DNA of 64,000 nucleotides. It comes from Phenylobacterium sp. (GTDB lineage: Bacteria; Pseudomonadota; Alphaproteobacteria; Caulobacterales; Caulobacteraceae). How positions within the stretch are numbered: position 1 is the first letter of the stretch; each line of letters starts with the position of its first letter. The notes under the pieces were generated by a model. The model was not told where the DNA came from, did no database searches, and saw nothing but the letters and a program-made list of their open reading frames with translations. The translations under genes were made by a program, and so were the position numbers. Where the stretch lies: positions 29,693 to 93,692 of the forward strand of contig NZ_JAUSCJ010000041.1 in the NCBI RefSeq assembly GCF_030651185.1, given 5' to 3'. Shown piece by piece: positions 1-7,970 of the stretch.

Positions 1-278
1 GGCAGGCCCGAGCCCTGCTTGTCCGCCTGGAAGGTCATCCGGCATCCGCCGGGCATGTTGCAGCGGAGCAGGCGCTGGATTTCCGGCATCCGGACATAGG
101 CGTAGCCGCTGCGCAGCAGCAGCTCGAAGTCGAGATAGTAGTTCCGCCGGCAGTCGCGGGTGTAGCAGGAGCCCCGGACGATCTGCTTGCGGTGTAGATA
201 GCCCCAGAGGGTCGCGTCGGGGATCAGCTGGCCGTTGAAGACGCGCCAGCCCTTGGGCGGCGGGATGTAGTCGCTCAT
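1..278 (-). CDS. Hypothetical Cys4 protein, probably SOS-induced (3' end outside window)
   Basis: Reading from an ATG whose complement is at 276-278, about 92 codons stay open to the window edge, so the C-terminus is missing. I do not recognise the family. The visible part starts MSDYIPPPKGWRVFNG and has two cysteine pairs, C38-x4-C43 and C73-x5-C79, which suggests a small zinc-binding module; this is inference. Basic residues are common around the pairs (RDCRR, LLRC). A perfect alphaproteobacterial LexA box lies 22 bases upstream of the start, so damage-induced expression is likely. It is divergent from the metal efflux gene at 511. Confidence 0.6.
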   Translation of the reverse strand, partial: MSDYIPPPKGWRVFNGQLIPDATLWGYLHRKQIVRGSCYTRDCRRNYYLDFELLLRSGYAYVRMPEIQRLLRCNMPGGCRMTFQADKQGSGL

Positions 279-300
279 GTATGGGCCTGCTCCGATATTG

Positions 301-315
301 GAACAAACGCAGAAC
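301..315 (-). promoter_or_regulatory. LexA (SOS) box
   Basis: GAAC-AAACGCA-GAAC on the plus strand, which is GTTC-N7-GTTC on the minus strand. This is an exact match to the known alphaproteobacterial LexA operator (a direct repeat, not the CTGT-N8-ACAG palindrome of enterobacteria). It ends 22 bases upstream of the ATG of the partial minus-strand gene, where it would overlap the promoter. Confidence 0.7.
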
Positions 316-381
316 ATGACATCTTGGGCGACTCCGTCATGGATGTATTTGGCGGGGCGGCACAACCTGCGGCGCGGTCCC

Positions 382-414
382 CCTCCCCCGTTCCGCTCCG
401 CTTCACAGGGGAGG
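382..414. repeat. Palindromic repeat, CCTCCCC/GGGGAGG family (copy 1)
   Basis: Arms CCTCCCC and GGGGAGG flank a short spacer. Related hairpins occur at 4739-4766, 25333-25365 and 25384-25402, all intergenic. Such short palindromes are scattered in Caulobacterales genomes; here it lies in the divergent region between the Cys4 gene and the metal efflux gene. Confidence 0.45.
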
Positions 415-454
415 AAAGGCGTCAGGCCGCGCTAGGCGGTCGAGGTGGTTGCTC

Positions 455-475
455 ATATCCCCCCTGGGGGGATAT
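455..475. promoter_or_regulatory. CsoR/RcnR-type operator
   Basis: A perfect 21-bp palindrome: ATATCCCCCC, a single T, then the exact complement. A G/C tract flanked by AT-rich inverted arms is the operator form bound by the CsoR/RcnR/FrmR family. It sits 35 bases upstream of the efflux gene start at 511, and the cognate-type repressor is encoded next in line at 1853, so autoregulated metal-responsive control is the simplest reading. Confidence 0.75.
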
Positions 476-510
476 AGCGGGGGCGTAGATTCCCGCCATG
501 GTGATGATCA

Positions 511-1728
511 ATGACCTCCTTTACCGACCTGCTGGCCCAAGGCGCGGCCCACGCCTGGCTGTTCATTCCGAGCGCCATCGTGCTGGGCGCCCTGCACGGG
601 CTGGAGCCGGGGCACTCCAAGACGATGATGGCCGCGTTCATCATCGCGGTGCGCGGCACGGTGAAGCAGGCGGTGCTGCTGGGGCTGTGCGCGACGCTCT
701 CCCATACGCTGATCGTGTGGGTGATCGCGCTGGGCGGCATGTACCTATGGCGTGGGGTCGATAGCGAAACCCTGGAGCCCTACTTCCAGCTCACCTCCGG
801 CCTGATCATCGTCGGCATGGCGCTGTGGATGCTGTGGCGGACGCGGCGCGAACAGCAGCTCGCGGCGGTCGCGACGCACGATCACGGACATAGCCACGGA
901 CACGATCACGGCTCGGGTCATGACCATGGGCACAGCCATGATCACGGGCCTGCGCACGATCACGGACATGGCGGTCATGCGCCCGGCGGCAGCCCCCGGA
1001 TCGACACCGGCCATGGCGTGCTGCGTCTGGAGGTGTTCGAGGACGGCGTCCCGCCTCGCTTCCGGATCCATGTCGAGAGCGGCCATGGGTGGAAGCCAGG
1101 CCAGGTCGGGCTCGAAACAGAGCGCCCGGACGGTTCAAGACAGGCGTTCAGCTTCAGGGACCGCGAGGGCTACCTGGAAAGCCTGGAGGAGATTCCCGAG
1201 CCCCATGACTTCGTGGCGCGGGTGACGCTGTCACATGGAGACCACGGCCATCACTACGATGTGGCCTTCGTCGAGCATGATCATGGCGGCCACGATCACC
1301 TGCACGAGGAGCTGCGCGGCCTCGACCTCGCCGCCGGCTACCAGGATGCTCACGAGCTGGCCCACGCCAACGACATTCGCCGCCGCTTCGCCGACCAGAA
1401 GGTGACCACCGGGCAGATCGTCATCTTCGGCCTCACCGGCGGGCTTATCCCCTGTCCGGGCGCGATCACCGTGCTGTTGCTCTGCCTGCAACTCAAGCAG
1501 ATCGCCCTGGGCGCGGTGCTGGTGCTGTGCTTCAGCATCGGCCTGGCCCTGACCATGGTGACCTCGGGCGTGATCGCGGCGCTGAGCGTCAAGCATGTCT
1601 CCAAGCGTTGGAGCGGCTTTGGCGAGATCGTGCGCAAGGCGCCCTTCGTCTCGGGCGTGGTGATCCTGCTGATCGGTGTCTACATCGGGGTGAACGGCTG
1701 GATCGCGCTGCAAGGCGGCGGCCACTAG
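511..1728 (+). CDS. rcnA: Nickel/cobalt efflux transporter, NicO/RcnA family
   Basis: A 405-residue inner-membrane exporter. The N-terminal half carries the NicO signature HGLEPGHSKT at residues 29-38, followed by membrane helices. A long histidine-rich loop at about residues 125-165 and a second around 250-275 (many HDHG/HGH units) would bind metal on the soluble side. The C-terminal membrane half starts near residue 308 with GGLIPCPGA and more helices. The ATG at 511 is the first start in frame that gives this N-terminus; a weak GGTGA lies just upstream. Ni2+/Co2+ export is known for RcnA; which metal applies here is inference. It is preceded by a CsoR/RcnR-type operator and followed by the repressor gene. 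Confidence 0.85.
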   Translation: MTSFTDLLAQGAAHAWLFIPSAIVLGALHGLEPGHSKTMMAAFIIAVRGTVKQAVLLGLCATLSHTLIVWVIALGGMYLWRGVDSETLEPYFQLTSGLIIVGMALWMLWRTRREQQLAAVATHDHGHSHGHDHGSGHDHGHSHDHGPAHDHGHGGHAPGGSPRIDTGHGVLRLEVFEDGVPPRFRIHVESGHGWKPGQVGLETERPDGSRQAFSFRDREGYLESLEEIPEPHDFVARVTLSHGDHGHHYDVAFVEHDHGGHDHLHEELRGLDLAAGYQDAHELAHANDIRRRFADQKVTTGQIVIFGLTGGLIPCPGAITVLLLCLQLKQIALGAVLVLCFSIGLALTMVTSGVIAALSVKHVSKRWSGFGEIVRKAPFVSGVVILLIGVYIGVNGWIALQGGGH

Positions 1729-1775
1729 ATCACGATGATTTTGGATCGAGCCGATCCAAAATCATAAACGTGATC
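1728..1775. repeat. Long hairpin after rcnA
   Basis: An inner 14-bp perfect stem (ATGATTTTGGATCG with its complement, loop AGC, 1735-1765) is extended by an outer 7-bp stem (GATCACG/CGTGATC) across a 3-base bulge. It starts at the last base of the rcnA stop codon. It could end or protect the rcnA transcript; there is no T-tract. The sequence type resembles dispersed alphaproteobacterial intergenic palindromes. Confidence 0.6.
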
Positions 1776-1788
1776 GATTCCTTATGTT

Positions 1789-1841
1789 TAGAGCGGGATT
1801 GACGCGAAAAACCGGTTCCCACCTTTTCGCATCCCGCTCTA
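1789..1841. repeat. Palindromic intergenic repeat before the repressor gene
   Basis: Outer arms TAGAGCGGGAT/ATCCCGCTCTA (11 bp) enclose inner arms GCGAAAA/TTTTCGC. This looks like the dispersed AGAGCGGGAT element common in Rhizobiales and Caulobacterales. The right arm ends on the first base of the AGGAGG ribosome binding site of the repressor gene, so the folded RNA would sit directly against that site. Confidence 0.6.
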
Positions 1842-1852
1842 GGAGGCCCCGA

Positions 1853-2119
1853 GTGAGCCACACCACCGACAAGCAACTGCTGAACCGGCTGAAGCGCGCC
1901 AACGGACACCTAGCCAAGATTGTCGACATGATCGAGGCCAACCGCGACGGCATGGAGATCGCCCAGCAGATGCAGGCGGTGATCAGCGCGCTGGAGAACG
2001 CCAAGGTGGTGCTGATCCGCGACCACATCGAGCACCACCTGGAGGATATCGTCGGAGACCTTGGCCCCGAGGCGCGCGAGAAGCTCGCTCACCTGAGCGA
2101 TCTGGCGAAGTTTCTATGA
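1853..2119 (+). CDS. rcnR: RcnR/CsoR-family metal-responsive repressor, cysteine-less
   Basis: An 88-residue all-helical repressor of the CsoR/RcnR/FrmR family (DUF156). I chose GTG at 1853 because AGGAGG lies six bases upstream and the product then starts (M)SHTTDKQ, matching the MSHT start of RcnR. By hand alignment to E. coli RcnR, His3, His58 and His62 match ligands His3, His60 and His64, but the position of Cys35 is a glycine and the protein has no cysteine at all. It presumably represses rcnA through the palindrome at 455-475. A Cys-free site would favour Ni/Co-type N/O ligands; this is inference. An in-frame upstream extension to 1784 runs through a palindromic repeat and is unlikely. 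Confidence 0.8.
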   Translation: MSHTTDKQLLNRLKRANGHLAKIVDMIEANRDGMEIAQQMQAVISALENAKVVLIRDHIEHHLEDIVGDLGPEAREKLAHLSDLAKFL

Positions 2120-2178
2120 CGAACCCGCGATCTTCGATTGCGGCCCTCCGCCCCGCACCCGAGACGGCGGCCTGACCC

Positions 2179-3558
2179 ATGGCGCAGACCAACAGCCTGC
2201 CCGCCCACGGCGTGAGTTTCGGCGAGGCGACGAAGGTCTGGACGCGGATCGCCGCGCTCAGTTTCGGCGGACCCGCCGGCCAGATCGCGGTGATGCATCG
2301 CATCCTGGTGGAGGAGAAGCGTTGGGTCGGCGAGCGCCGGTTCCTGCAGGCCCTCAACTACTGCATGCTGCTGCCGGGGCCCGAGGCGCAGCAGCTGGCC
2401 ATCTATATCGGCTGGTTGATGCACGGGGTGGCGGGCGGCTTGACCGCCGGACTGCTGTTCGTGCTGCCGGGGTTCCTGGCGATCATGGGCCTGAGCGTCC
2501 TCTACGCCCTGCTCGGTGGGGTGGGGGTGGTCGCCGCGCTGTTCTTCGGGCTCAAGGCCGCCGTGCTGGCCATCGTCGTGCAGGCCGTGGTCCGGGTCGG
2601 GAAGCGGTCCCTGCGCAACCGGGTGATGCTGGCCATCGCGGCGGCGGCCTTCGTGGCGATCTTCCTGTTCCATGCGCCCTTCCCGCTGATCATCCTGGCG
2701 GCGGGCCTGATCGGCTTCCTGGGCGCGCGCGCGGGCTCAACGGCCTTCGCGGTCGGCGGGCATGGCTCGGGGCCGGAAGACCTCTATGAGGACGCCCAGA
2801 GCGCGCTCGGGACCGAGACCCCGGCCCATGCGGCGTCAGGATGGCGAGGCCCCCTGACAGCTTCGGCCGTGCTGCTGGCGCTGTGGCTGGGGCCGGTGGC
2901 CGCCCTGCTGCTGACCCTGGGTCCCGAGAACGTCTTCAGCCAGATCGCAGTGTTCTTTTCAAAGATGGCGGTGGTCACCTTCGGCGGCGCCTACGCCGTC
3001 CTGGCCTATGTCGCGCAGGAGGCGGTCGAGACCTATGGCTGGCTTCGGCCCGGCGAGATGCTGGACGGCCTGGGCATGGCCGAGACGACGCCGGGCCCGC
3101 TGATCATCGTCACCCAGTTCGTGGGCTTCCTCGGCGCCTTCCGCAGCCCCGGCGGCCTTTCGCCCCTGGCCGCGGGCGTCCTGGGCGGCGTGCTCACCAC
3201 CTGGGTCACCTTCGCGCCGTGCTTCCTGTGGATTTTCCTGGGCGCCCCCTTCGTGGAGAAGCTGCGCGAGGCCAAGGCGTTGAACGCGGCGCTGGCGGCG
3301 ATCAGCGCCGCCGTCGTGGGGGTGATCCTCAACCTCGCGGTCTGGTTCGCCCTGCATGTGCTGTTCCGCGAGGTGCGGGAGGTCGCGGTCGGTCCGCTCA
3401 CGCTCGACCTTCCCAACCTGGCGAGCGCCGATCTGCCGGCGGTGGCGCTGAGTGTGCTGGCCGCCGTCGCGGTCTTCCGGCTCAAGATGGGCGTCATTCC
3501 CGTCCTGCTCGGCTGCGCGGGGCTCGGCGTGGTCATCTACCTGGCGGGCCTTGCATAG
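2179..3558 (+). CDS. chrA: Chromate transporter, ChrA/CHR family
   Basis: A 459-residue inner-membrane protein with the two-domain layout of long-chain CHR proteins. The first half has FGGPAGQ near residue 30 and LPGPEAQQLA near residue 70. The second repeats the pattern with FGGAYAV near residue 268 and AETTPGP near residue 300. Chromate/sulfate export by proton-coupled transport is known for ChrA. It starts 59 bases after the repressor gene in the same direction, forming a small metal-resistance group with rcnA and rcnR. Whether the repressor also controls it is unknown; I see no second palindromic operator in the gap. Confidence 0.85.
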   Translation: MAQTNSLPAHGVSFGEATKVWTRIAALSFGGPAGQIAVMHRILVEEKRWVGERRFLQALNYCMLLPGPEAQQLAIYIGWLMHGVAGGLTAGLLFVLPGFLAIMGLSVLYALLGGVGVVAALFFGLKAAVLAIVVQAVVRVGKRSLRNRVMLAIAAAAFVAIFLFHAPFPLIILAAGLIGFLGARAGSTAFAVGGHGSGPEDLYEDAQSALGTETPAHAASGWRGPLTASAVLLALWLGPVAALLLTLGPENVFSQIAVFFSKMAVVTFGGAYAVLAYVAQEAVETYGWLRPGEMLDGLGMAETTPGPLIIVTQFVGFLGAFRSPGGLSPLAAGVLGGVLTTWVTFAPCFLWIFLGAPFVEKLREAKALNAALAAISAAVVGVILNLAVWFALHVLFREVREVAVGPLTLDLPNLASADLPAVALSVLAAVAVFRLKMGVIPVLLGCAGLGVVIYLAGLA

Positions 3559-3652
3559 GGCGTTGCCCCCCCTCCACGGAGCGGTGGGATGCATGCTTGC
3601 GTCCGTCGCCGAGCCGTCGCGGAGGGCGCCGGAGCGCTGAGATTCACCCCTC

Positions 3653-4663
3653 TCAGATATCCACCACGATCTTGCCGAAGTGGGTGTTCGAGGCCTGGTG
3701 GCGGAAGGCGTCGGCCAGGTTGGCGAGCGGGAAGTGCTTGTCGAGGACGGGGCGGTAGCCGGCGACGTCGATGGCGCGGACCATGTCGAGCTGGTGGCGG
3801 CGGCTGCCGACCGTCAGGCCCTGGACCTTCAGCTGCTTGCCCATAATGGCGACGGTGGGGACCGGACCGGCATAGCCCGCCAGGACGCCGATCAGGGCGA
3901 TGTGGCCGCCGTTGCGGGTGGCGGTGATGGACTCCGGCAGGGTGCCTGAACCGCCGATCTCCAGGATGTGGTCGACGCCGCGGCCGCCGGTGAGCTTGGC
4001 CGCCGCCGCGCCCCAGGCGGGCTCGGACTTGTAGTTGATCAAGTGGTCGGCCCCCAGCGCCTTCAGACGCTCCAGCTTCTCGTCGGAGGAGGAGGTGGCG
4101 ATGACGGTGCAGCCGAAGGCCTTGGCGATCTGCAGACCGTAGATGGAGACCCCGCCGGTGCCCTGGACCAGCACGGTGTCGCCGCCCTTCAAGCCCCCGT
4201 CGGCCACCAGGCCGCGCCAGGCGGTGACCCCGGCGCAGGTGATGGTGGCGGCCTCCGCCGCGGTCCAGCCCGCCGGCGCGTGGGTGAAGGAGGTGGCCGC
4301 GGCGGTGACCTGCTCGCGGGCATAACCATCGGCGCCGTCGCCGGGCACGCCGGAGAAGCCGCCGTCCGGCGCGTCGACGCCGTCCAGCCAGGCCGGGAAG
4401 AAGGTGGAGACCACCAGGTCGCCGACGGCGAAGCCCCTCACCCCCTCGCCGACCGCCGTCACCTCGCCGGCCCCGTCGGACATGGGGATGCGGCCCTCGG
4501 GCGTCGGGATGGCGCCCAGCACCACCATGTAGTCGTGATAGTTCAGCGAGCTGGCCCGCAGGCGGACGCTGATCTCGCCGGGGCCCGGCGGTTTGGCCTC
4601 GGCGATGTCGGCGTAGCGCAGGGTGTCGAGGCCGGTGGGGTGGACGGTCTGGATGGCCTTCAT
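3653..4663 (-). CDS. MDR-family NAD(P)-dependent alcohol dehydrogenase / quinone oxidoreductase-like
   Basis: A 336-residue protein starting MKAIQTVHPTGL. The GroES-like N-terminal domain is followed by a Rossmann domain with the nucleotide-binding run GTGGVSIYG near residue 165 and SSSDEKLERLKALGAD just after. The usual catalytic zinc cysteine near residue 40 is absent (SLNYHDYM instead), so this is probably a zinc-independent quinone-oxidoreductase-like member. The ORF stays open upstream to 4972 but that part reads as non-coding; ATG at 4663 fits family N-termini. It follows the DUF885 gene on the same strand with a 107-base gap. The substrate cannot be told. Confidence 0.8.
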   Translation of the reverse strand: MKAIQTVHPTGLDTLRYADIAEAKPPGPGEISVRLRASSLNYHDYMVVLGAIPTPEGRIPMSDGAGEVTAVGEGVRGFAVGDLVVSTFFPAWLDGVDAPDGGFSGVPGDGADGYAREQVTAAATSFTHAPAGWTAAEAATITCAGVTAWRGLVADGGLKGGDTVLVQGTGGVSIYGLQIAKAFGCTVIATSSSDEKLERLKALGADHLINYKSEPAWGAAAAKLTGGRGVDHILEIGGSGTLPESITATRNGGHIALIGVLAGYAGPVPTVAIMGKQLKVQGLTVGSRRHQLDMVRAIDVAGYRPVLDKHFPLANLADAFRHQASNTHFGKIVVDI

Positions 4664-4738
4664 CGGGTGTCGCCTCGGTTTTGATTTGTCGCGTTGGCGG
4701 CAGTGAGGCGCGGCTCCCCTCGGGGAACGCAAGAACGC

Positions 4739-4766
4739 TTTCCTCCCCCGTTCACAAGGGAGGAAA
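4739..4766. repeat. Palindromic repeat, CCTCCCC/GGGGAGG family (copy 2)
   Basis: Arms TTTCCTCCC and GGGAGGAAA around CCGTTCACAAG, between the DUF885 gene end and the MDR dehydrogenase gene. With no T-tract it is a weak terminator candidate; the same family recurs at 382-414 and 25333-25402. Confidence 0.5.
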
Positions 4767-4770
4767 AGAC

Positions 4771-6546
4771 CTAGGCGATCGGCAAATCGAACAGCAGTTG
4801 CCCCGCGAACCGGGCCGGGGGCGAGCCGAAGGAGAGGATGCCGTCGTGGTAGCGTTTCAGGGTGAAGCTCTTGCCCCACTTGGCTTGCGCCTGTTTGCGC
4901 AGGGCCTTGTGCTCCTCCCAGCCGACGAAATAGGTGGGCAGCTGGGCCTGGCTGAGCTGGGCGCGGACCCATTTGCCGGCGGCCTCGCGTTCCTGCTGGA
5001 AGGCCTGGACGGTCATCAGCTTCATGGCCTCGTCGCGGCTGATGTTGTCGACGTGGACGGCCTGGTCCAGCAGGGCGTTGGCGCAGACCCGCAGCTGGAG
5101 TTTCAGGTGAACCAGCAGGTAGAGGGGGTCGCCGCCGAGATACCCCTCGTCGGCCATGACGTCCTGCGCATAGCAGGCCCAGCCCTCCACGAACGGCCCT
5201 GAGGACAGCACGGCGCGGAGCACGGACGGATAGGCGTTGGCGTGGGCCAGTTGCAGGTAGTGGCCGGGCATGGCCTCGTGGACGGTGACCTCCTGGATGC
5301 CCAGAAGGTTGTATTCGCGCAGGAAACTGTCGGCCTGGGCGTCGGTCCAGTCGTCGGGGATGGGCGAGATCTTGTAGTAGGTCTGCTGGCCCTTATCGAG
5401 GGGACCAGGCGCGTCGCAATAGGCCACGGCGACGCCGCGCTGGAACTCCGGCACCAGGCCGATCTTCACCGGATCGCTGGGGACGGTGACGATGTTCCTG
5501 GCGCGAACGAAGGCGGTGGCCTCCACCAGGGTGGCCTCGGCGGCCTCCACCAGTTTGTCGCGCGCGGGCTTCTTGGCGTAGGCGTATTCCAGCGCCGCCT
5601 CGATGGCGGCCTGACACTGGGCGTCGGTGGGGTTGGCCGGGGTCGGCGGGGCGGCGGGCTTGCCGGCCAGGAACCTGGCCGAGATGGAGTACATGGTCGC
5701 CCGCAGCGAGGTCATTTCGGCCAGCGCCCGGGCCTTGATCTCGGCGCGGCTGAGGGGAGAGTTGAGCGCGAAGGCCAGCTTGGCGTCGTAGAGCTCGGCG
5801 CCTAGGCGGAACTCGCCCCTGGCGGCGGGGGCCAGCACGGTCTCCAGCCATTTCTGATGCGCGTCGATGCCGGCCTTGCAGGCCCTGGCGGCGGCCTCCA
5901 GGCGGGCGCGGTCGGCGGGGGGCAGCTTGGCGCCACCCTCGACAATGCCGTCCACCAGGGAGTGGAGGCCCTTGTTCTGGCCCACCACGGTGTCGGCGTG
6001 GATCTTCGGCACGCGGGCCGGGACGAGGTCGGCGCGGGCCTGGGCCAGCAGGGCCGGCAGCTTTTCCATCCGCGCGGTGGCGCTGCGCAGGCGAACCTCG
6101 AGGGGGGCGAACTCACGGGCCGTGAGGTTGTAGAGGGCGCCGCCGGCCACGGCGTTCCAGGTCAGCGGGTCCCAGGCGTAGGGCTGCAGGGTCTGGATCG
6201 TCCAGAGGTCGCTGCGGACCTGGTTCTCCAGGATGGCGGCGTCCACCTGGTTGGCGCGGGAAAGCTCGGCGCGGGGTGTGGCCTGCAGCGCGGCAAGCGT
6301 CTCGGTCGCCAGCTTGACGACCGCGGCGCGACCGGCCGGGCCCATGTCGTCGATCAGGTCGTCGAAGCGGTGGTCGCCGATCTGGGTGGCGCTGACCGGC
6401 GAGAGCCGCAGGGAGGCGTCGACCCAGCCCTTGGCCAGGGTTTCGAACTTCGCATCGGCGGGGCTGGCGGCGCGGGCGATGGCCGGCAGGGCCAGGGGGG
6501 CGGCGGCCGACAGGGCGAGCAGGGCGCGGCGGGAGACGTTGGGCAT
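4771..6546 (-). CDS. DUF885 family putative metalloprotease/hydrolase, exported
   Basis: A 591-residue protein with a Tat-like signal peptide (SRRALLALSAAAPLALPAIARA, cleavage near residue 27). The family hallmark HEAMPGHYLQLAH near residue 424 is an HExxxGH-like zinc-peptidase motif, which supports a metal-dependent hydrolase in the periplasm; substrates of DUF885 proteins are largely unknown. The length matches the family. The start ATG at 6546 directly gives the signal peptide. It is divergent from the phzF-like gene, with a 189-base gap that shows no clear operator. Confidence 0.8.
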   Translation of the reverse strand: MPNVSRRALLALSAAAPLALPAIARAASPADAKFETLAKGWVDASLRLSPVSATQIGDHRFDDLIDDMGPAGRAAVVKLATETLAALQATPRAELSRANQVDAAILENQVRSDLWTIQTLQPYAWDPLTWNAVAGGALYNLTAREFAPLEVRLRSATARMEKLPALLAQARADLVPARVPKIHADTVVGQNKGLHSLVDGIVEGGAKLPPADRARLEAAARACKAGIDAHQKWLETVLAPAARGEFRLGAELYDAKLAFALNSPLSRAEIKARALAEMTSLRATMYSISARFLAGKPAAPPTPANPTDAQCQAAIEAALEYAYAKKPARDKLVEAAEATLVEATAFVRARNIVTVPSDPVKIGLVPEFQRGVAVAYCDAPGPLDKGQQTYYKISPIPDDWTDAQADSFLREYNLLGIQEVTVHEAMPGHYLQLAHANAYPSVLRAVLSSGPFVEGWACYAQDVMADEGYLGGDPLYLLVHLKLQLRVCANALLDQAVHVDNISRDEAMKLMTVQAFQQEREAAGKWVRAQLSQAQLPTYFVGWEEHKALRKQAQAKWGKSFTLKRYHDGILSFGSPPARFAGQLLFDLPIA

Positions 6547-6735
6547 GGGCGTTTCCTGAATTTCTCACCTCCAGTGTTACCAGCGGCGGCGGAACGGGGA
6601 AACAGGCGCGGGCGCGGCGAGACTTGAGGGCTGCGAGGCGGGTGTGGAAGATGGGCGCCCAGGCGTCGTCTTTGGGACTTTGCCAACTGGCTAATTCGTG
6701 GCAAGGCATCGTCGCAAGCTGCACTGGAAAGAGCC

Positions 6736-7617
6736 ATGCCCACCTACGCCTTCGTCACCCTGGACGTGTTCACCGACCGTATGTTCGGCGGCAATCCGCT
6801 CGCGGTGTTCACCGACGCCCGCGGGATGAGCGACGCTCAGATGCTGTCCCTGGCCGGGGAGATGAACCTGTCGGAGACCACCTTCATCCTGCCGCCGGCC
6901 GATCCGGCCAACACCGCCCGGGTGCGGATCTTCCACCGCAGCGGCGAGATGCCCTTCGCCGGGCACCCCAGCATCGGCACCGGCTATGTGCTGGCGAGCC
7001 TGGGGCATGAGGGTCCCCTGACCCTTGAGATGATCGCCGGGCTGGTGAAGGTGGATATCGACCGCGATGCGACGGGCGCCGCCAAGGGCGCCGTGATCGC
7101 CGCGCCCCAGGCCCTGACCGTCGGGGCGGAGATTCCCATCGAGGAGGTGTCCGCCTGCGCCGGCATCGGTCCGGGCGACCTGGTGACCGCCACCCACACC
7201 CCGGTGCTGGCCACGGTGGGCGTGCCCTTCATCCTCGCCGAGGTGACCGGGGATGCGCTAAGCCGCGCCGAACCCGACGTGGCGGCGTTCCGCCGAGCCG
7301 AGGCCGATCGCCCCGACCTGGCCGGGCGCTACTCCCTGCTGATCTACGCCCGCGACGGCCAGGACATCCGCGCCCGCATGTTCGCCCCCCTGTCGGGGAC
7401 CTATGAGGACCCGGCCACCGGCAGCGCCAATGCGACCCTGGCGGCCCTGCTGGTGTCCCTGGCCGGCGTCGACCAGGCCGCCTTCACTATCAGCCAGGGG
7501 GTGGAGATGGGACGCCCCAGCGTGCTGAAGGCCGCCGCGCGGCGGACCCCGGACGGGGTGCGGGCTACGGTGGGCGGCGGCTGCGCGCCGATGTTCCGGG
7601 GTGAGGTGACGCTGTAA
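6736..7617 (+). CDS. PhzF family isomerase-like protein
   Basis: A 293-residue member of the PhzF / diaminopimelate-epimerase-like fold. The conserved glutamate of the PhzF active site is seen as E47 in NLSETTF; GEMPFAGHPSIGT follows near residue 75 and the second half has EDPATGSANA. No other phenazine genes are near, so a phenazine role is unlikely; many bacteria keep such proteins with unknown substrates. A purine-rich GGAAAG lies nine bases before the ATG. Confidence 0.85.
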   Translation: MPTYAFVTLDVFTDRMFGGNPLAVFTDARGMSDAQMLSLAGEMNLSETTFILPPADPANTARVRIFHRSGEMPFAGHPSIGTGYVLASLGHEGPLTLEMIAGLVKVDIDRDATGAAKGAVIAAPQALTVGAEIPIEEVSACAGIGPGDLVTATHTPVLATVGVPFILAEVTGDALSRAEPDVAAFRRAEADRPDLAGRYSLLIYARDGQDIRARMFAPLSGTYEDPATGSANATLAALLVSLAGVDQAAFTISQGVEMGRPSVLKAAARRTPDGVRATVGGGCAPMFRGEVTL

Positions 7618-7702
7618 GTCATGCCCGCTTCGAACCGTCACGCTTGCGGCGCGGGGTGCGATACGCCAGATAGGCGACTGACTTGCAGGAGAGCGGCCCA
7701 CA

Positions 7703-7837
7703 ATGGCGCGGACACCCAACTACAGCTTCGAGCGGATGGAACGCGACAAGGCCAAGGCCGCCAAGGACGCCCAGAAGGCCGCCGCCAAGGCCGAGAAGAA
7801 AGCCGCCGCGGCCGCCGAGAAGGCGCCGAAGGACTGA
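7703..7837 (+). CDS. Small Ala/Lys-rich helical protein
   Basis: A 44-residue protein starting MARTPNYSFERMERDKAK and then made almost entirely of Ala, Lys and Glu. It should form one charged helix. CAGGAGA lies 11 bases before the ATG. The MARTPNYSFER start recalls a small conserved alphaproteobacterial family of unknown function (from memory). It stands alone, 85 bases after the phzF-like gene. Confidence 0.65.
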   Translation: MARTPNYSFERMERDKAKAAKDAQKAAAKAEKKAAAAAEKAPKD

Positions 7838-7853
7838 GACGGTCCTGAAGGCT

Positions 7854-7970
7854 CTAGTTCAAAGCGATAGAGCCGGTCGCCGACCAGGCTATGGCGGCGG
7901 CGAGGGCGAAGCCGGCGAGGCCCATGAACAGGGCGGCGCCCCAGACAAAGTCCTTATGCGGCTTGGGCAT
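7854..7970 (-). CDS. Small single-span membrane protein
   Basis: A 38-residue ORF, MPKPHKDFVW then one hydrophobic segment (about residues 10-32) and a short polar tail. Its start overlaps the last 17 bases of the receiver gene in another frame, so the two are probably co-transcribed. The ribosome binding site is weak. Function unknown; the call rests on the clean membrane segment and position. Confidence 0.45.
   Translation of the reverse strand: MPKPHKDFVWGAALFMGLAGFALAAAIAWSATGSIALN

Noticed and set aside
6736..7617. PhzF-like gene as evidence of phenazine synthesis
   Set aside because: No phzA-E or phzG genes are near, and PhzF-fold proteins are widespread in bacteria without phenazines.
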